Positions 1-6,568 are shown, numbered from the stretch's first letter. The stretch is DNA of 9,746 nt from Anaerolineae bacterium (GCA_030612585.1 JAUWNP010000167.1:1-9746), one strand, 5' to 3'. Translations and numbers: made by a program. Notes: generated from the letters alone by a model not told the origin.

Positions 1-344
1 GATGAAGCCACCATCGCCGCCAGTAGATCTCGCTCAATCTCGGTCTCGCCGCCAATTTCCTCCTGATACCGCTCGATCGCGTTCTTGCCCCTCGCCTTGT
101 ATTCGTAAAGCGCGCAATCCATCAGGACACTCGTTTCATCCTCATTATCGAAAATCATTGTGTTACCCCGCCCCATCATACCCAGCGCCCTGCCTGCGTA
201 CTGGATAGCCGCTTTGTCCAAAGTTGCACCCATAATCTTGTGGTTTAGCGCCCTGCCGTCTACGCGGTAGCGCCGGTAGACACTGGGGCCAGGAAGACCA
301 CCAGGCAAGGTGCGCCTGGCTGATTTCCATAGTTTGTCAAACAT
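1..344 (-). CDS. Uncharacterised protein, 3' end outside window
   Basis: An open frame starts at ATG 342-344 after AAAGGA and stays open for 114 codons to the window edge, so the C-terminus is missing. The protein starts MFDKLWKSARRTLPGGLPGP, then has YRRYRVDGRALNHKIMGATL, a Gly/Met-rich GRALGMMGRGNTMIFDNEDE, and a helical acidic segment with ALYEYKARGKNAIERYQEE and ETEIERDLLAAMVAS. I do not recognise a named family, though ALYEY-RGKNAIERY looks like a conserved block of some uncharacterised bacterial proteins. There is no signal peptide or membrane segment. It lies in the same orientation as the operon, 111 bp after the TPR gene. Confidence 0.72.
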   Translation of the reverse strand, partial: MFDKLWKSARRTLPGGLPGPSVYRRYRVDGRALNHKIMGATLDKAAIQYAGRALGMMGRGNTMIFDNEDETSVLMDCALYEYKARGKNAIERYQEEIGGETEIERDLLAAMVAS

Positions 345-350
345 GGCAAT

Positions 351-356
351 TCCTTT
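351..356 (-). promoter_or_regulatory. Ribosome binding site for the left-edge gene
   Basis: On the minus strand AAAGGA lies 6 nt before the ATG at 342-344, supporting that start rather than an in-frame upstream codon in the relic. Confidence 0.6.
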
Positions 357-360
357 CAGA

Positions 361-452
361 TTTCGGGACTCTGCATACCGCTCGTGGTTGAGCGCCAGCA
401 GCCGATCCAGCACATCCCAGCGGGTCTCCTGGCCGATGGTGAAGCGGCTCTC
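361..452 (-). pseudogene. Relic of a second methyltransferase 3' end
   Basis: Just after the TPR stop codons, the minus strand encodes ESRFTIGQETRWDVLD and then RLLALNHERYAES. Compared with the C-terminus of the nearby methyltransferase (RFTISEAARREVLT, then RLLQLNHERYAEE), 18 of 27 aligned residues are identical. Nucleotide identity is also visible (cgctcgtggttgagc and gatggtgaagcgg occur in both). No start codon or upstream domain is present, so this is a fragment left by duplication or recombination. It is in the same frame as the TPR gene and the next gene. Confidence 0.75.
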
Positions 453-455
453 TCA

Positions 456-1121
456 TCACTCACCCCGCTTTTCGACAAATATCCGCCCAAGCCAAAAGAT
501 GACCCGGCGCTTCCACACACCACGCGAGCGCGGCAGCAGTTTTGGAAGTATTCTCAGCCACGATAGCGCCGCTTCAAAGTGCCGCTGGTGGGCATGAATG
601 TCGCTCCACGTCAGGACGTACATACGAAACTCGGTCGACGTGAACTTTTGCAGGTTGTCCAGCGGTCGCATGATGGCTTCCGCTTCGTCAACCTGGTCAC
701 GCTTTAGGTAGATCAGGGCCATGCTAGCGCGAGGGAACACGTACCGGGGGAATTTATCTATCGCATCTCGGAAAAGGGCCTCGGCGGCAGCCTTATCCCC
801 CATCTTGACATAGATCGCCCCCAAATTCACGTACGCTTCCTTGGCCCGTGGCTCGCGCTCAATGATGCGCTGAAAGGCGGTTTTCGCCTCGCCCAGGCGA
901 CCGATCTTGACCAGCCAGGTTGCCTCTCCGATCTCGTCGGGGATACCCGGCTTGTAGTTACGCCCCGCGTCGTTTACAATCGCGAAGGCCCGAACCTGGT
1001 AGCCTGCCTGAGCCAGATTTTGCATCTTGGCCGACATTGGGGGACTGCCTCCGCGCTTGCCTGTTCGCCTACCTGTTTGTTTGCTCCTTCGCTTGCCCTT
1101 GCGTTTTTTCGATTTTGTCAC
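456..1121 (-). CDS. TPR-repeat protein with basic N-terminus
   Basis: This 221-aa protein has about four tetratricopeptide repeats, helical hairpins used for protein-protein binding. Repeats lie at about 60-92, 93-126, 127-160 and 163-196; the best is AYVNLGAIYVKMGDKAAAEA, ending in FPR, with the expected Gly/Ala/Pro spacing. The first 25 residues are almost all Lys/Arg/Gly/Ser (KSKKRKGKRRSK), so they may bind nucleic acid or be disordered. The C-terminus is basic and aromatic (VWKRRVIFWLGRIFVEKRGE). There is no signal peptide. Start: GTG with GGAG 5 nt upstream, overlapping the 94-aa gene by 4 bp. It ends in two successive stop codons (TGATGA), after which the same frame continues into a methyltransferase relic. 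A scaffold or regulator role is inferred; TPR alone does not tell the function. Confidence 0.82.
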   Translation of the reverse strand: MTKSKKRKGKRRSKQTGRRTGKRGGSPPMSAKMQNLAQAGYQVRAFAIVNDAGRNYKPGIPDEIGEATWLVKIGRLGEAKTAFQRIIEREPRAKEAYVNLGAIYVKMGDKAAAEALFRDAIDKFPRYVFPRASMALIYLKRDQVDEAEAIMRPLDNLQKFTSTEFRMYVLTWSDIHAHQRHFEAALSWLRILPKLLPRSRGVWKRRVIFWLGRIFVEKRGE

Positions 1122-1402
1122 GTTTGCTCCAGATTCAGAGTGTAGGATCGGAATTTCTGCTTTTCGTTATCCCGGACAAAAAGCACCATTTGCCCGTTGG
1201 CCTGGGCCTGCTGGTACTGATGCGTCAAGATAGATTGAGAGCGCTGGTTCAAATCCGCCTTGTATTCCTTGTACGGATAGGCGTATATCTTGAGGCTTGG
1301 CAACTCGAGCAGCATCACCGGCCCCTTGTCTGCGAACAGGTTGTACATCATCATGATCTTGTCCCAACATTCATCAATGACGTCCAAGTAAGGATCGTCC
1401 AT
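1118..1402 (-). CDS. Uncharacterised 94-aa protein
   Basis: I do not recognise a family. The ATG is 26 bp after the methyltransferase stop, with only a weak purine-rich stretch (AGAAAG) upstream. The protein is acidic at the N-terminus (MDDPYLDVIDECWDKI), then has alternating hydrophobic stretches (KGPVMLLELPSLKIYAYPY and GQMVLFVRD) that look like beta strands, separated by a polar, Gln-rich helix (HQYQQAQANG). It has no signal peptide or membrane segment. Its stop overlaps the start of the TPR gene by 4 bp (GTGA), so the two are probably co-translated and may act together. The codon use and dense packing support it as real, although it is small. Confidence 0.72.
   Translation of the reverse strand: MDDPYLDVIDECWDKIMMMYNLFADKGPVMLLELPSLKIYAYPYKEYKADLNQRSQSILTHQYQQAQANGQMVLFVRDNEKQKFRSYTLNLEQT
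1127..1130 (-). promoter_or_regulatory. Ribosome binding site deciding the GTG start of the TPR gene
   Basis: On the minus strand GGAG lies 5 nt before GTG (1119-1121), inside the last codons of the 94-aa gene. The GTGA overlap supports coupled translation from this start. Confidence 0.6.
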
Positions 1403-1428
1403 AGGTTTACGCTTTCTGTGGAATGGCG

Positions 1429-2037
1429 CTAAAGGAGCGGCATTTGTTTATCCGCTTTCTTCTTGGTTGTTTTCCTCCGTGTGGTCTTTTTGCGCGAACC
1501 GCGCTTTTGTTTCTTCTCGTGCAACCCCTGGCGGACCTCCTCCGCGTAACGCTCGTGGTTGAGCTGGAGCAGGCGGGTGAGGACCTCGCGGCGGGCGGCT
1601 TCGCTGATGGTGAAGCGGAGGCCCTGGCCCGTTTCGTGGAAGCCGTGGCTCAGGTCCAAATCCTGCCAGCCGTAGGCGGCGGCGACACTGTTGTCCATCT
1701 CGACGTGCAACTCGCGCAGCCGGGCGATGTCGGCGGCGGTCTCGTCGGGGTTGTGGAAGCGGTTGTAGGTTTTGGTTAGCCCTTCTTGGCGGTCGAGCAT
1801 CAGTTGGCGGCGGTGCTTGTGGTAGGTTTCGCCGATGTGGTCCAGAGTAGCGCGTTGTTCTGACACGCGGTTTGGAAAGGGGAAGGTTTCTAGGCAATCA
1901 CGGGGGGCATAGTTCAAAGTACTACTGCCAAGAGTAGAACTATATTGCCAAGCCCAATTATCGTGGATTGAAGACTGAAGTATAGCAAAAGTGGAATCGC
2001 TATCAGAATTAAACACAATCGTTTTGTATCTTCTCAA
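1429..2037 (-). pseudogene. C-terminal part of the DrmMI-like methyltransferase, severed by MITE
   Basis: This is the lost C-terminus of the methyltransferase gene at 2095-5706 and is in the same reading frame. The host part starts at about 2025 with KTIVFNSDSDS and continues with FAILQSSIHDNW, SSTLNYAPRDCLETFPFP, EGLTKTYNRFHNPDET, RLRELHVEMD, YGWQDLDL, RFTISEAARR and LNHERYAEE, the usual order of motifs at the end of this methyltransferase type. A Lys/Arg-rich tail (about 25 residues) ends at TAG (1429-1431). The nominal start is a TTG inside the terminal repeat of the element (2035-2037) with no ribosome site, so independent translation is unlikely. The segment shows little decay other than the insertion (no stop or frameshift), so the insertion looks recent. 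After removal of the element and one target duplication the full protein would be about 1382 residues. Confidence 0.85.
2018..2025. repeat. Target site duplication, left copy
   Basis: The octamer atcgtttt directly borders the element and matches 2147-2154. In the restored gene the single copy encodes part of NEKTIVF. Confidence 0.9.
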
Positions 2038-2146
2038 AAACTTGGGGCGGGTGTAGCGGGTGTAGGTCGGATTTGCTATCCGACCGGACGGCGGTTAGCA
2101 AAACCGCCCTACAGTCGTCATCCCCCCCTGAATATTGAGAAGATAC
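2026..2146. mobile_element. 121-bp MITE-like element inserted in the methyltransferase gene
   Basis: The ends are perfect 12-bp terminal inverted repeats: gtatcttctcaa (2026-2037) and ttgagaagatac (2135-2146). The element is flanked by identical 8-bp direct repeats atcgtttt (2018-2025 and 2147-2154), the expected target site duplication. It encodes no transposase and must have been moved in trans. Inside is a 53-bp double hairpin (2061-2113), a C7 tract (2122-2128) and a twice-repeated gggtgtag motif (2049-2066). The net addition is 129 bp, a multiple of three, and the only in-frame stop it brings is TAA at 2095-2097. Several IS families make 8-bp duplications; the terminal sequence alone does not let me name the parent family. 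Confidence 0.9.
2061..2113. repeat. Paired hairpins with complementary loops inside the MITE
   Basis: The outer arms tgtagg and cctaca bracket two adjacent hairpins. The first is ggtcggat-ttgct-atccgacc (2065-2085) and the second is ggcggtt-agcaa-aaccgcc (2090-2108). Stems are perfect. The loops ttgct and agcaa are exact reverse complements, so they could form a kissing interaction or a larger cruciform. This resembles a REP/BIME-type pair carried in the element. The truncating TAA codon overlaps the second hairpin (2095-2097). Confidence 0.8.
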
Positions 2147-5100
2147 ATCGTTTTCTCGTTGTAAACCCAATCTTTGGGCACAAAAGCAAGTACCACATAC
2201 TTGGTGACCCTCGCTACAACTAGTACTCGCTGTTGCTGAGCAACGGCACGATAAAGCTCAACTCGTGGTCTCCAGAATTGCCACCACATCTTCTCATACG
2301 TTTTGCGGCCCTTTTCACTGCCCATCCGCTCAGGATAAACGCGCCTTTCTAAAATCCGCATAGGGCCAGGGTAAGTCTGCGCTTTGGGAAGAGGCCAATC
2401 AAAAAAGTTGATAACCCAACGAGTGGGTGATTGATCAGGACTGCTATTTAGGTCTTGACCATTGAGATAAGGCTGAACAACTTCAGAATTGCGCGAGTCT
2501 TCCTCAATTAGATTTTGAGCTTCTTCAGGCGTTAGTACAAACCCCATCCCTCTTAATAAGGATCCTTGGAAACTCTCGTTCTGGTTTACAACCAATCTGT
2601 AAGGATCACCGCTCACTCTGTGGCTATCCAACAGGCTGGAAATGTGCTGCACTGACTTGCCATCCAGCAAAAAGGGTGGAGACATCTTGCTTTTGGCAAT
2701 GTGGATGACGTTCACTACCACGGCGGCCTGCCCGGGCCAGGGCCGGTCATTGTCAGTGCTGTAAATCGTACCGCCTTGTTTTACAATCTTTTCCAGTCCC
2801 GTCTGGCGAGTGTCGCCCTGGGCGATAGTGTTGGTGGCGATCAGGCCCAGCGTGCCGCCCCTGCGCAAGTGGGCAAAGCCACGCAGGAAGAAAAAGGCGC
2901 AGTAGTCAGCGTTGCCGCTGGAACCAGAGTAAAGTCGGTAGAGGGCTTCGCGGTAGTCATCACCCAGTGTCTCACGTATGCGGCGTCCACCAATGAATGG
3001 CGGGTTGCCCACGAAGCCACTAAAACCACCCTGCTCAAACACTTCGGGAAACTCGAAGGGCCAGTGGAAAGCAGACTGTCCCCGTGCTGTTGTCACCGCC
3101 CGTTGCGCATTCTCGTCCACGAGTGGTTCCCCTGCCGTGTAATCAATCAGCGCCTGCTCCAGCAGCGCGTCCTGTTCCCTCTGGCTCAGGTCGTCCAGCA
3201 GCCGCACGCCCACCAGCACATCGCAGCCCCGCTTAATGCGCGCCATCGCAGCCTCAGCCTCGGCCAGCAGGTGGGCCTTGCGTTCGGCGTCGTACACGTC
3301 CCGCACCTCGAAAGATTGCAGCTCACGCCGTTTGGCCCGCGCCGCCTCCAGTGCCTTGCGGTTCTCCTCGTCAAAGAGCGGCATCGCGCTGCCCCTTATG
3401 CTGTGGGACCAGCGGAGGAACATGTCCTCGTCGGCCCCAATCAGCGAGTCGCCGTGCTTCAGGGCATGATCCAGGAAGGTGAAGGAGCGGTGCTTGTCCA
3501 GTGTGATCAGCCACAGCGAGAGTTTGGCCATCTCCACGGCCAGGGGGTTCTTGTCCACGCCGTAGAGACAGCGGTCAACGACCAGGCGGCGGGCCAGCGT
3601 CAGCCGCTCGTCGGCGTCCTGGGGGATGATGGTCTCGGCTGGGTCGCCGGTGGCGGGATGGCCCTCTGGGGTGATTTGGAGATTGGCCCCCTCCCCAACC
3701 CTCCCCCGTCGGAACGGGAGAGGGAGCAGAGTGTCCCACGCTTCCACCAATCGCTCGGAGAGGTAGCGGCAGGCTTGCACCAGGAACGCGCCGGAGCCCA
3801 TCGCCATGTCGCAGATCTTCAGGTCGAGCAACTCAGCGGGGGAGCGCAGTTGCCACTCCTCGCGGGGTTTACCTTCGGCGGGGCCGGCGTAGACCAGCGG
3901 CTCCAGCGTGTGCTGTACGATCAGCTCGGTCAGGCTGCGCGGGGTGTAGTGGGTGCCGGTGGCGCGGCGCGTCGGCCCCTCCGTCACGTAGACGCTGCCT
4001 GCGGGAACCACCACCGGGAAACTGTAGTCGTCATCACGCACCAGCCCGGCAAAAGGCAACACGCGGCGGTACAATGCCTCGTCGTTACCACAAACCGCCC
4101 GCAACCGTTCGGCACGGAAGACATCGGACGTGGCAAACTGCGTCTCTATCGCTCTTTTGAGGGCACCAGCAGAGCGGCCTGTCTGCTCGCGCAGGTATTC
4201 CAACAACGCTGCCTGGCCCCTCGCCTGTTGCACTTCCAGTTCGGATAGAGAGATCTCCGGCTCTTTGCGCTTGGTACCCACCAGCCCCAGCACCGGTTCC
4301 GTGGCCCGCATGGCGACGTGGTCGAGCAAGCCCTCGTAGACGTGCCCGATCTGCTCAATGTCCAGGGCGCGGAAGCTGATGCGACGGGCCTCCGCCGGGC
4401 CGCCACCGGGCACCTTGACCTGCAGGATTTGCAGCGCATCCAGCAGGTGCATCACGGTGCGGTTGTTGATGGGCAGGGGGTCGGCAGGTGTGATGCGCCA
4501 GTGAGTGTCCGGGACGCGGCCTTCCAGGAAGGGGAAACGGTCAGGATCGAAGAGGCTGCCGCCATAAGCCGGCAGACGCAGGTTCTCGTGTTGCACGCCA
4601 TCGTACACGGCGCGGAAGGCGACCAACAGGCGGCACCAGGCATCGAAGCGGCGTTCCAGCAGTTCTTCACCCTGCTGATCGGCCATCTCGCGCAGTTGCG
4701 CCCGCAGGGTCGAGACGGCGTAATGCTGATCGTAGACCGGGTCGCCCAGCAGCAGCAGGCCTCGCTCCTCGGCCGAGAGCAAAAAGACCAGGCGCATCAT
4801 CACCGTCAGGGCGGCCTCGTACACGCGGTCTTCGCTGATGCCGGCCAACAACGTGCGCCCGCGGTCTTGATCGGCCTTGTCAATCGCCTGGATCAGAATC
4901 TCTACCGCCTGCCGCACCTGGTAGCCTAACTGGTCGGTGACTTCGTGCTGGTCCTGGGCACTGGCTTCCACCAGCGCCTCCAGGGTTTGGGCATTCTCAC
5001 CTTCGGAGGGCACGTTGAAGAAACGCTTCGCGCCCAGTAAGCTGTGAAAAGCGCGTAACGTCAGAGGTTCTTCCAGCCACAGCCCCGCGTACCAGGAGAC

Positions 5101-5706
5101 GAAGGTGGTGGTCTCGCCCCGCCTGGCGTGCACGAGCATCCATTGGTCGCCGTTGGTCAGCAGGCCCAGGCGCACCTCCGTGGTGCGCAGGAGTTCCATC
5201 ATGCGCATAGCGGCGCTGGCTTTCCAGGGGCGGTTGGGGAGGGGTTTGTCCAGGGCTTGCCCTGGGGGATAGATTTGGATGAGGAGACGTGGTTGCCTCC
5301 CCCCCTCAATCCCCCCCACTGGGGGGGAAGTACCCTTGGTCCCCCCCAAGGGGGGGGAAGCAAGGGGACGAACTACCATCAAGTCCGGGCGGATCACTTC
5401 CCCATACTCGGGGACGGTGGCCTTGATGCCGTCGGGGATGGCCTGGCCTTCGGCCAGGGTTCCTTCCAGGTCGAGCGTGTTCTCCAGCACGTAGCGCACC
5501 CAGGCGGTGTGGATGGCGGGATCGGGTTGCAGGCCACCCTGGTTGTCGGCCCATTCCTCGTAGGCGGCCCGCAACTCACCGGCCCGCTCGGCGTCACGGG
5601 CCTCCAATCCCTGTGGGAATGCCCCCATCAACACCGGCATACTGAGGAAGGGGCCGGATATTTCCAGCAGGGAAAGCCATTCGGCGTGGTGTCGTGCAAT
5701 TGACAT
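2095..5706 (-). CDS. drmMI: DrmMI-like Eco57I-type adenine methyltransferase, truncated by MITE
   Basis: This is the N-terminal 1203 residues of a giant N6-adenine DNA methyltransferase of the Eco57I/type IIG-like class, which in DISARM marks host DNA as self. An N-terminal domain (1-230) has RPDLMVV (106-112), LLIQIYPPGQ (141-150) and GLLTNGDQWML (181-191), a layout like the degenerate nuclease-like domain of type IIG enzymes. Motif X is GTHYTP (584-589), motif I is DMAMGSG (633-639), motif II is around YGVDKNPLAVEMAKLSLW, and the catalytic motif IV is NPPF (901-904). The target-recognition part follows. At about residue 1185 the 121-bp element enters; the protein then reads about 17 foreign residues to a TAA at 2095-2097. 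The missing ~198 residues continue in the same frame at 1429-2017. Two repeat insertions (residues 117-136 and ~660-673) are also in frame. The ATG at 5706 follows the previous stop by 10 bp and has only a weak ribosome site, suggesting translational coupling. The methyltransferase call is certain; the DrmMI label rests on the drmD neighbour and recalled similarity. Confidence 0.85.
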   Translation of the reverse strand: MSIARHHAEWLSLLEISGPFLSMPVLMGAFPQGLEARDAERAGELRAAYEEWADNQGGLQPDPAIHTAWVRYVLENTLDLEGTLAEGQAIPDGIKATVPEYGEVIRPDLMVVRPLASPPLGGTKGTSPPVGGIEGGRQPRLLIQIYPPGQALDKPLPNRPWKASAAMRMMELLRTTEVRLGLLTNGDQWMLVHARRGETTTFVSWYAGLWLEEPLTLRAFHSLLGAKRFFNVPSEGENAQTLEALVEASAQDQHEVTDQLGYQVRQAVEILIQAIDKADQDRGRTLLAGISEDRVYEAALTVMMRLVFLLSAEERGLLLLGDPVYDQHYAVSTLRAQLREMADQQGEELLERRFDAWCRLLVAFRAVYDGVQHENLRLPAYGGSLFDPDRFPFLEGRVPDTHWRITPADPLPINNRTVMHLLDALQILQVKVPGGGPAEARRISFRALDIEQIGHVYEGLLDHVAMRATEPVLGLVGTKRKEPEISLSELEVQQARGQAALLEYLREQTGRSAGALKRAIETQFATSDVFRAERLRAVCGNDEALYRRVLPFAGLVRDDDYSFPVVVPAGSVYVTEGPTRRATGTHYTPRSLTELIVQHTLEPLVYAGPAEGKPREEWQLRSPAELLDLKICDMAMGSGAFLVQACRYLSERLVEAWDTLLPLPFRRGRVGEGANLQITPEGHPATGDPAETIIPQDADERLTLARRLVVDRCLYGVDKNPLAVEMAKLSLWLITLDKHRSFTFLDHALKHGDSLIGADEDMFLRWSHSIRGSAMPLFDEENRKALEAARAKRRELQSFEVRDVYDAERKAHLLAEAEAAMARIKRGCDVLVGVRLLDDLSQREQDALLEQALIDYTAGEPLVDENAQRAVTTARGQSAFHWPFEFPEVFEQGGFSGFVGNPPFIGGRRIRETLGDDYREALYRLYSGSSGNADYCAFFFLRGFAHLRRGGTLGLIATNTIAQGDTRQTGLEKIVKQGGTIYSTDNDRPWPGQAAVVVNVIHIAKSKMSPPFLLDGKSVQHISSLLDSHRVSGDPYRLVVNQNESFQGSLLRGMGFVLTPEEAQNLIEEDSRNSEVVQPYLNGQDLNSSPDQSPTRWVINFFDWPLPKAQTYPGPMRILERRVYPERMGSEKGRKTYEKMWWQFWRPRVELYRAVAQQQRVLVVARVTKYVVLAFVPKDWVYNEKTMYLLNIQGGMTTVGRFC
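2147..2154. repeat. Target site duplication, right copy
   Basis: The octamer atcgtttt is identical to 2018-2025 and directly borders the other end of the element. Confidence 0.9.
3686..3727. repeat. REP-like palindrome in the methyltransferase gene
   Basis: A C-rich half (ccctccccaaccctccccc) is followed by a complementary G-rich half (gggagagggag) around gtcggaac. On the minus strand it encodes LLPLPFRRGRVGEG, the kind of Pro/Gly/Arg peptide left by a dispersed REP-like repeat. It lies between motif I and motif II of the methyltransferase and keeps the frame. Genome-wide repetition is inferred, not seen. Confidence 0.55.
5301..5360. repeat. Two tandem 30-bp G/C-tract repeats in the methyltransferase gene
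   Basis: Units 5301-5330 and 5331-5360 match at 23 of 30 positions; each has a C7 tract, a short spacer, a G7-G8 tract and then aag. A further C7 covers 5299-5305. Each unit is palindromic around the C/G tracts. They encode SPPLGGTKGT and SPPVGGIEGG in frame, a low-complexity insert at residues 117-136. The length (2 x 30) keeps the frame. Homopolymers of 7-8 G/C are prone to slippage. Confidence 0.8.
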
Positions 5707-5716
5707 AGTAACTCGA

Positions 5717-6532
5717 TTATCGTTCCGCCCGGTTCAGCGCTGTTTGCAGCCGAGTGAGCGCCGTTCGTGCCCGCCGTTCTAGTTTCCATAGTTCATCCAG
5801 GTCGTCCGGGTTGTGGACGGCTGCCTGGGCCAGTTGGGCACTGGCGCGGAGCAGGCTGAAGGCTGAACTTTGGATTGCCGGGCCACCCTTCATTTTGTTG
5901 GCCGCCTTGACCATGTCGCCCACCATCGGTCGCCAGTCCTTGCCGGGCTTTTCGCGCGTCTGCCGGGCAGGTTGAGCCAGTTCAGGCTCCAACGTGGTGA
6001 TGATACGGCCATTTTGCTTGGCCGTCATGTATTCCTCTTTTAGACGCGACCGAATGCCCCCACCAAAGTAGATGTTGTAGGAATTCAACGTCCCGTCGTA
6101 AACGATCTTCCCCTTGAATGGCAACAGCACTGCCTGGACCATAACCGGCAAGCGCCGCCCGTACAACACCTCTTCCAGGCTGTCATAGAGGGCCAACACA
6201 CCATACACGCCAGAGTTCTCGTGGATAAAGATAGCGTGCTTTTTCAAGTAGCGAAAGATCTGAAAGGTACCGGGGACGAACCGCTTCCATTTACGGATAA
6301 TGCCTAGATCTTCGTCCGGCAGGTCATGTGGGTTTTCGGCAACGTAGGCATCAATCAGTTCAGGATTCTCCCACAGAACGTTCCGCACCTGAACTCTTTC
6401 CGTTAGCGGCAGGTCGGCGTAATCCTCAACCGAACCCGCGTCGGATATAATCTGGTGCTGCTGGTTGACGTAGAATTGTAGTCTCCACATCAGATTGAAG
6501 AATAAAGCCACATCTTCCGTTGATAGTTTCAT
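5717..6532 (-). CDS. Uncharacterised 271-aa protein between drmD and the methyltransferase
   Basis: I do not recognise a named family. The ATG has a strong GGAGGAG ribosome site and sits 36 bp after drmD; the stop TAA is 10 bp before the methyltransferase ATG, so the three genes look co-transcribed. The N-terminal part (1-130) is rich in aromatic and charged residues, with a helix-like FFNLMWRLQFYVNQQHQ (11-27), a conserved-looking RKWKRFVPGTFQIFRYLKKHAIF (80-102 region) and a following hydrophobic stretch GVYGVLALYDSLEEVLYG. Residues 128-180 look like beta strands (VMVQAVLLPFKGKIVYDG) followed by FGGGIRSRLKEEYM. A basic linker (188-200) precedes a helical tail (220-271) ending in LERRARTALTRLQTALNRAER. 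There is no signal peptide, transmembrane segment or catalytic motif that I can name. A cytoplasmic accessory or regulatory role in the helicase-methyltransferase module is inferred from position only. Confidence 0.85.
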   Translation of the reverse strand: MKLSTEDVALFFNLMWRLQFYVNQQHQIISDAGSVEDYADLPLTERVQVRNVLWENPELIDAYVAENPHDLPDEDLGIIRKWKRFVPGTFQIFRYLKKHAIFIHENSGVYGVLALYDSLEEVLYGRRLPVMVQAVLLPFKGKIVYDGTLNSYNIYFGGGIRSRLKEEYMTAKQNGRIITTLEPELAQPARQTREKPGKDWRPMVGDMVKAANKMKGGPAIQSSAFSLLRASAQLAQAAVHNPDDLDELWKLERRARTALTRLQTALNRAER

Positions 6533-6540
6533 CGTCTCAT

Positions 6541-6547
6541 CTCCTCC
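6541..6547 (-). promoter_or_regulatory. Strong ribosome binding site for the 271-aa gene
   Basis: On the minus strand GGAGGAG lies 8 nt before the ATG at 6532. It is the best Shine-Dalgarno match in the window and fixes this start. Confidence 0.8.
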
Positions 6548-6568
6548 AAAGTAATTCCTACTATGGTT

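Noticed and set aside
1429..2037. A separate 202-aa protein started at TTG 2037
   Set aside because: The start lies in the terminal repeat of the MITE and lacks a ribosome site; the sequence is the C-terminus of the interrupted methyltransferase.
2061..2113. Rho-independent terminator at the end of the 1203-aa frame
   Set aside because: The hairpins are strong but no T-tract follows on the minus strand, and they belong to the mobile element.
2701..4248. 515-codon plus-strand open frame
   Set aside because: It is antisense to the catalytic core of the methyltransferase, whose motifs X, I, II and IV are all clear. It contains no recognisable domain and is explained by GC-biased codon use.
5299..5360. 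CRISPR array
   Set aside because: Only two units directly abut each other, with no spacers, and they are in frame within a gene.
4318..5703. Plus-strand open frames of about 190-200 codons
   Set aside because: They are shadows of the methyltransferase N-terminal half, with no ribosome site or domain.
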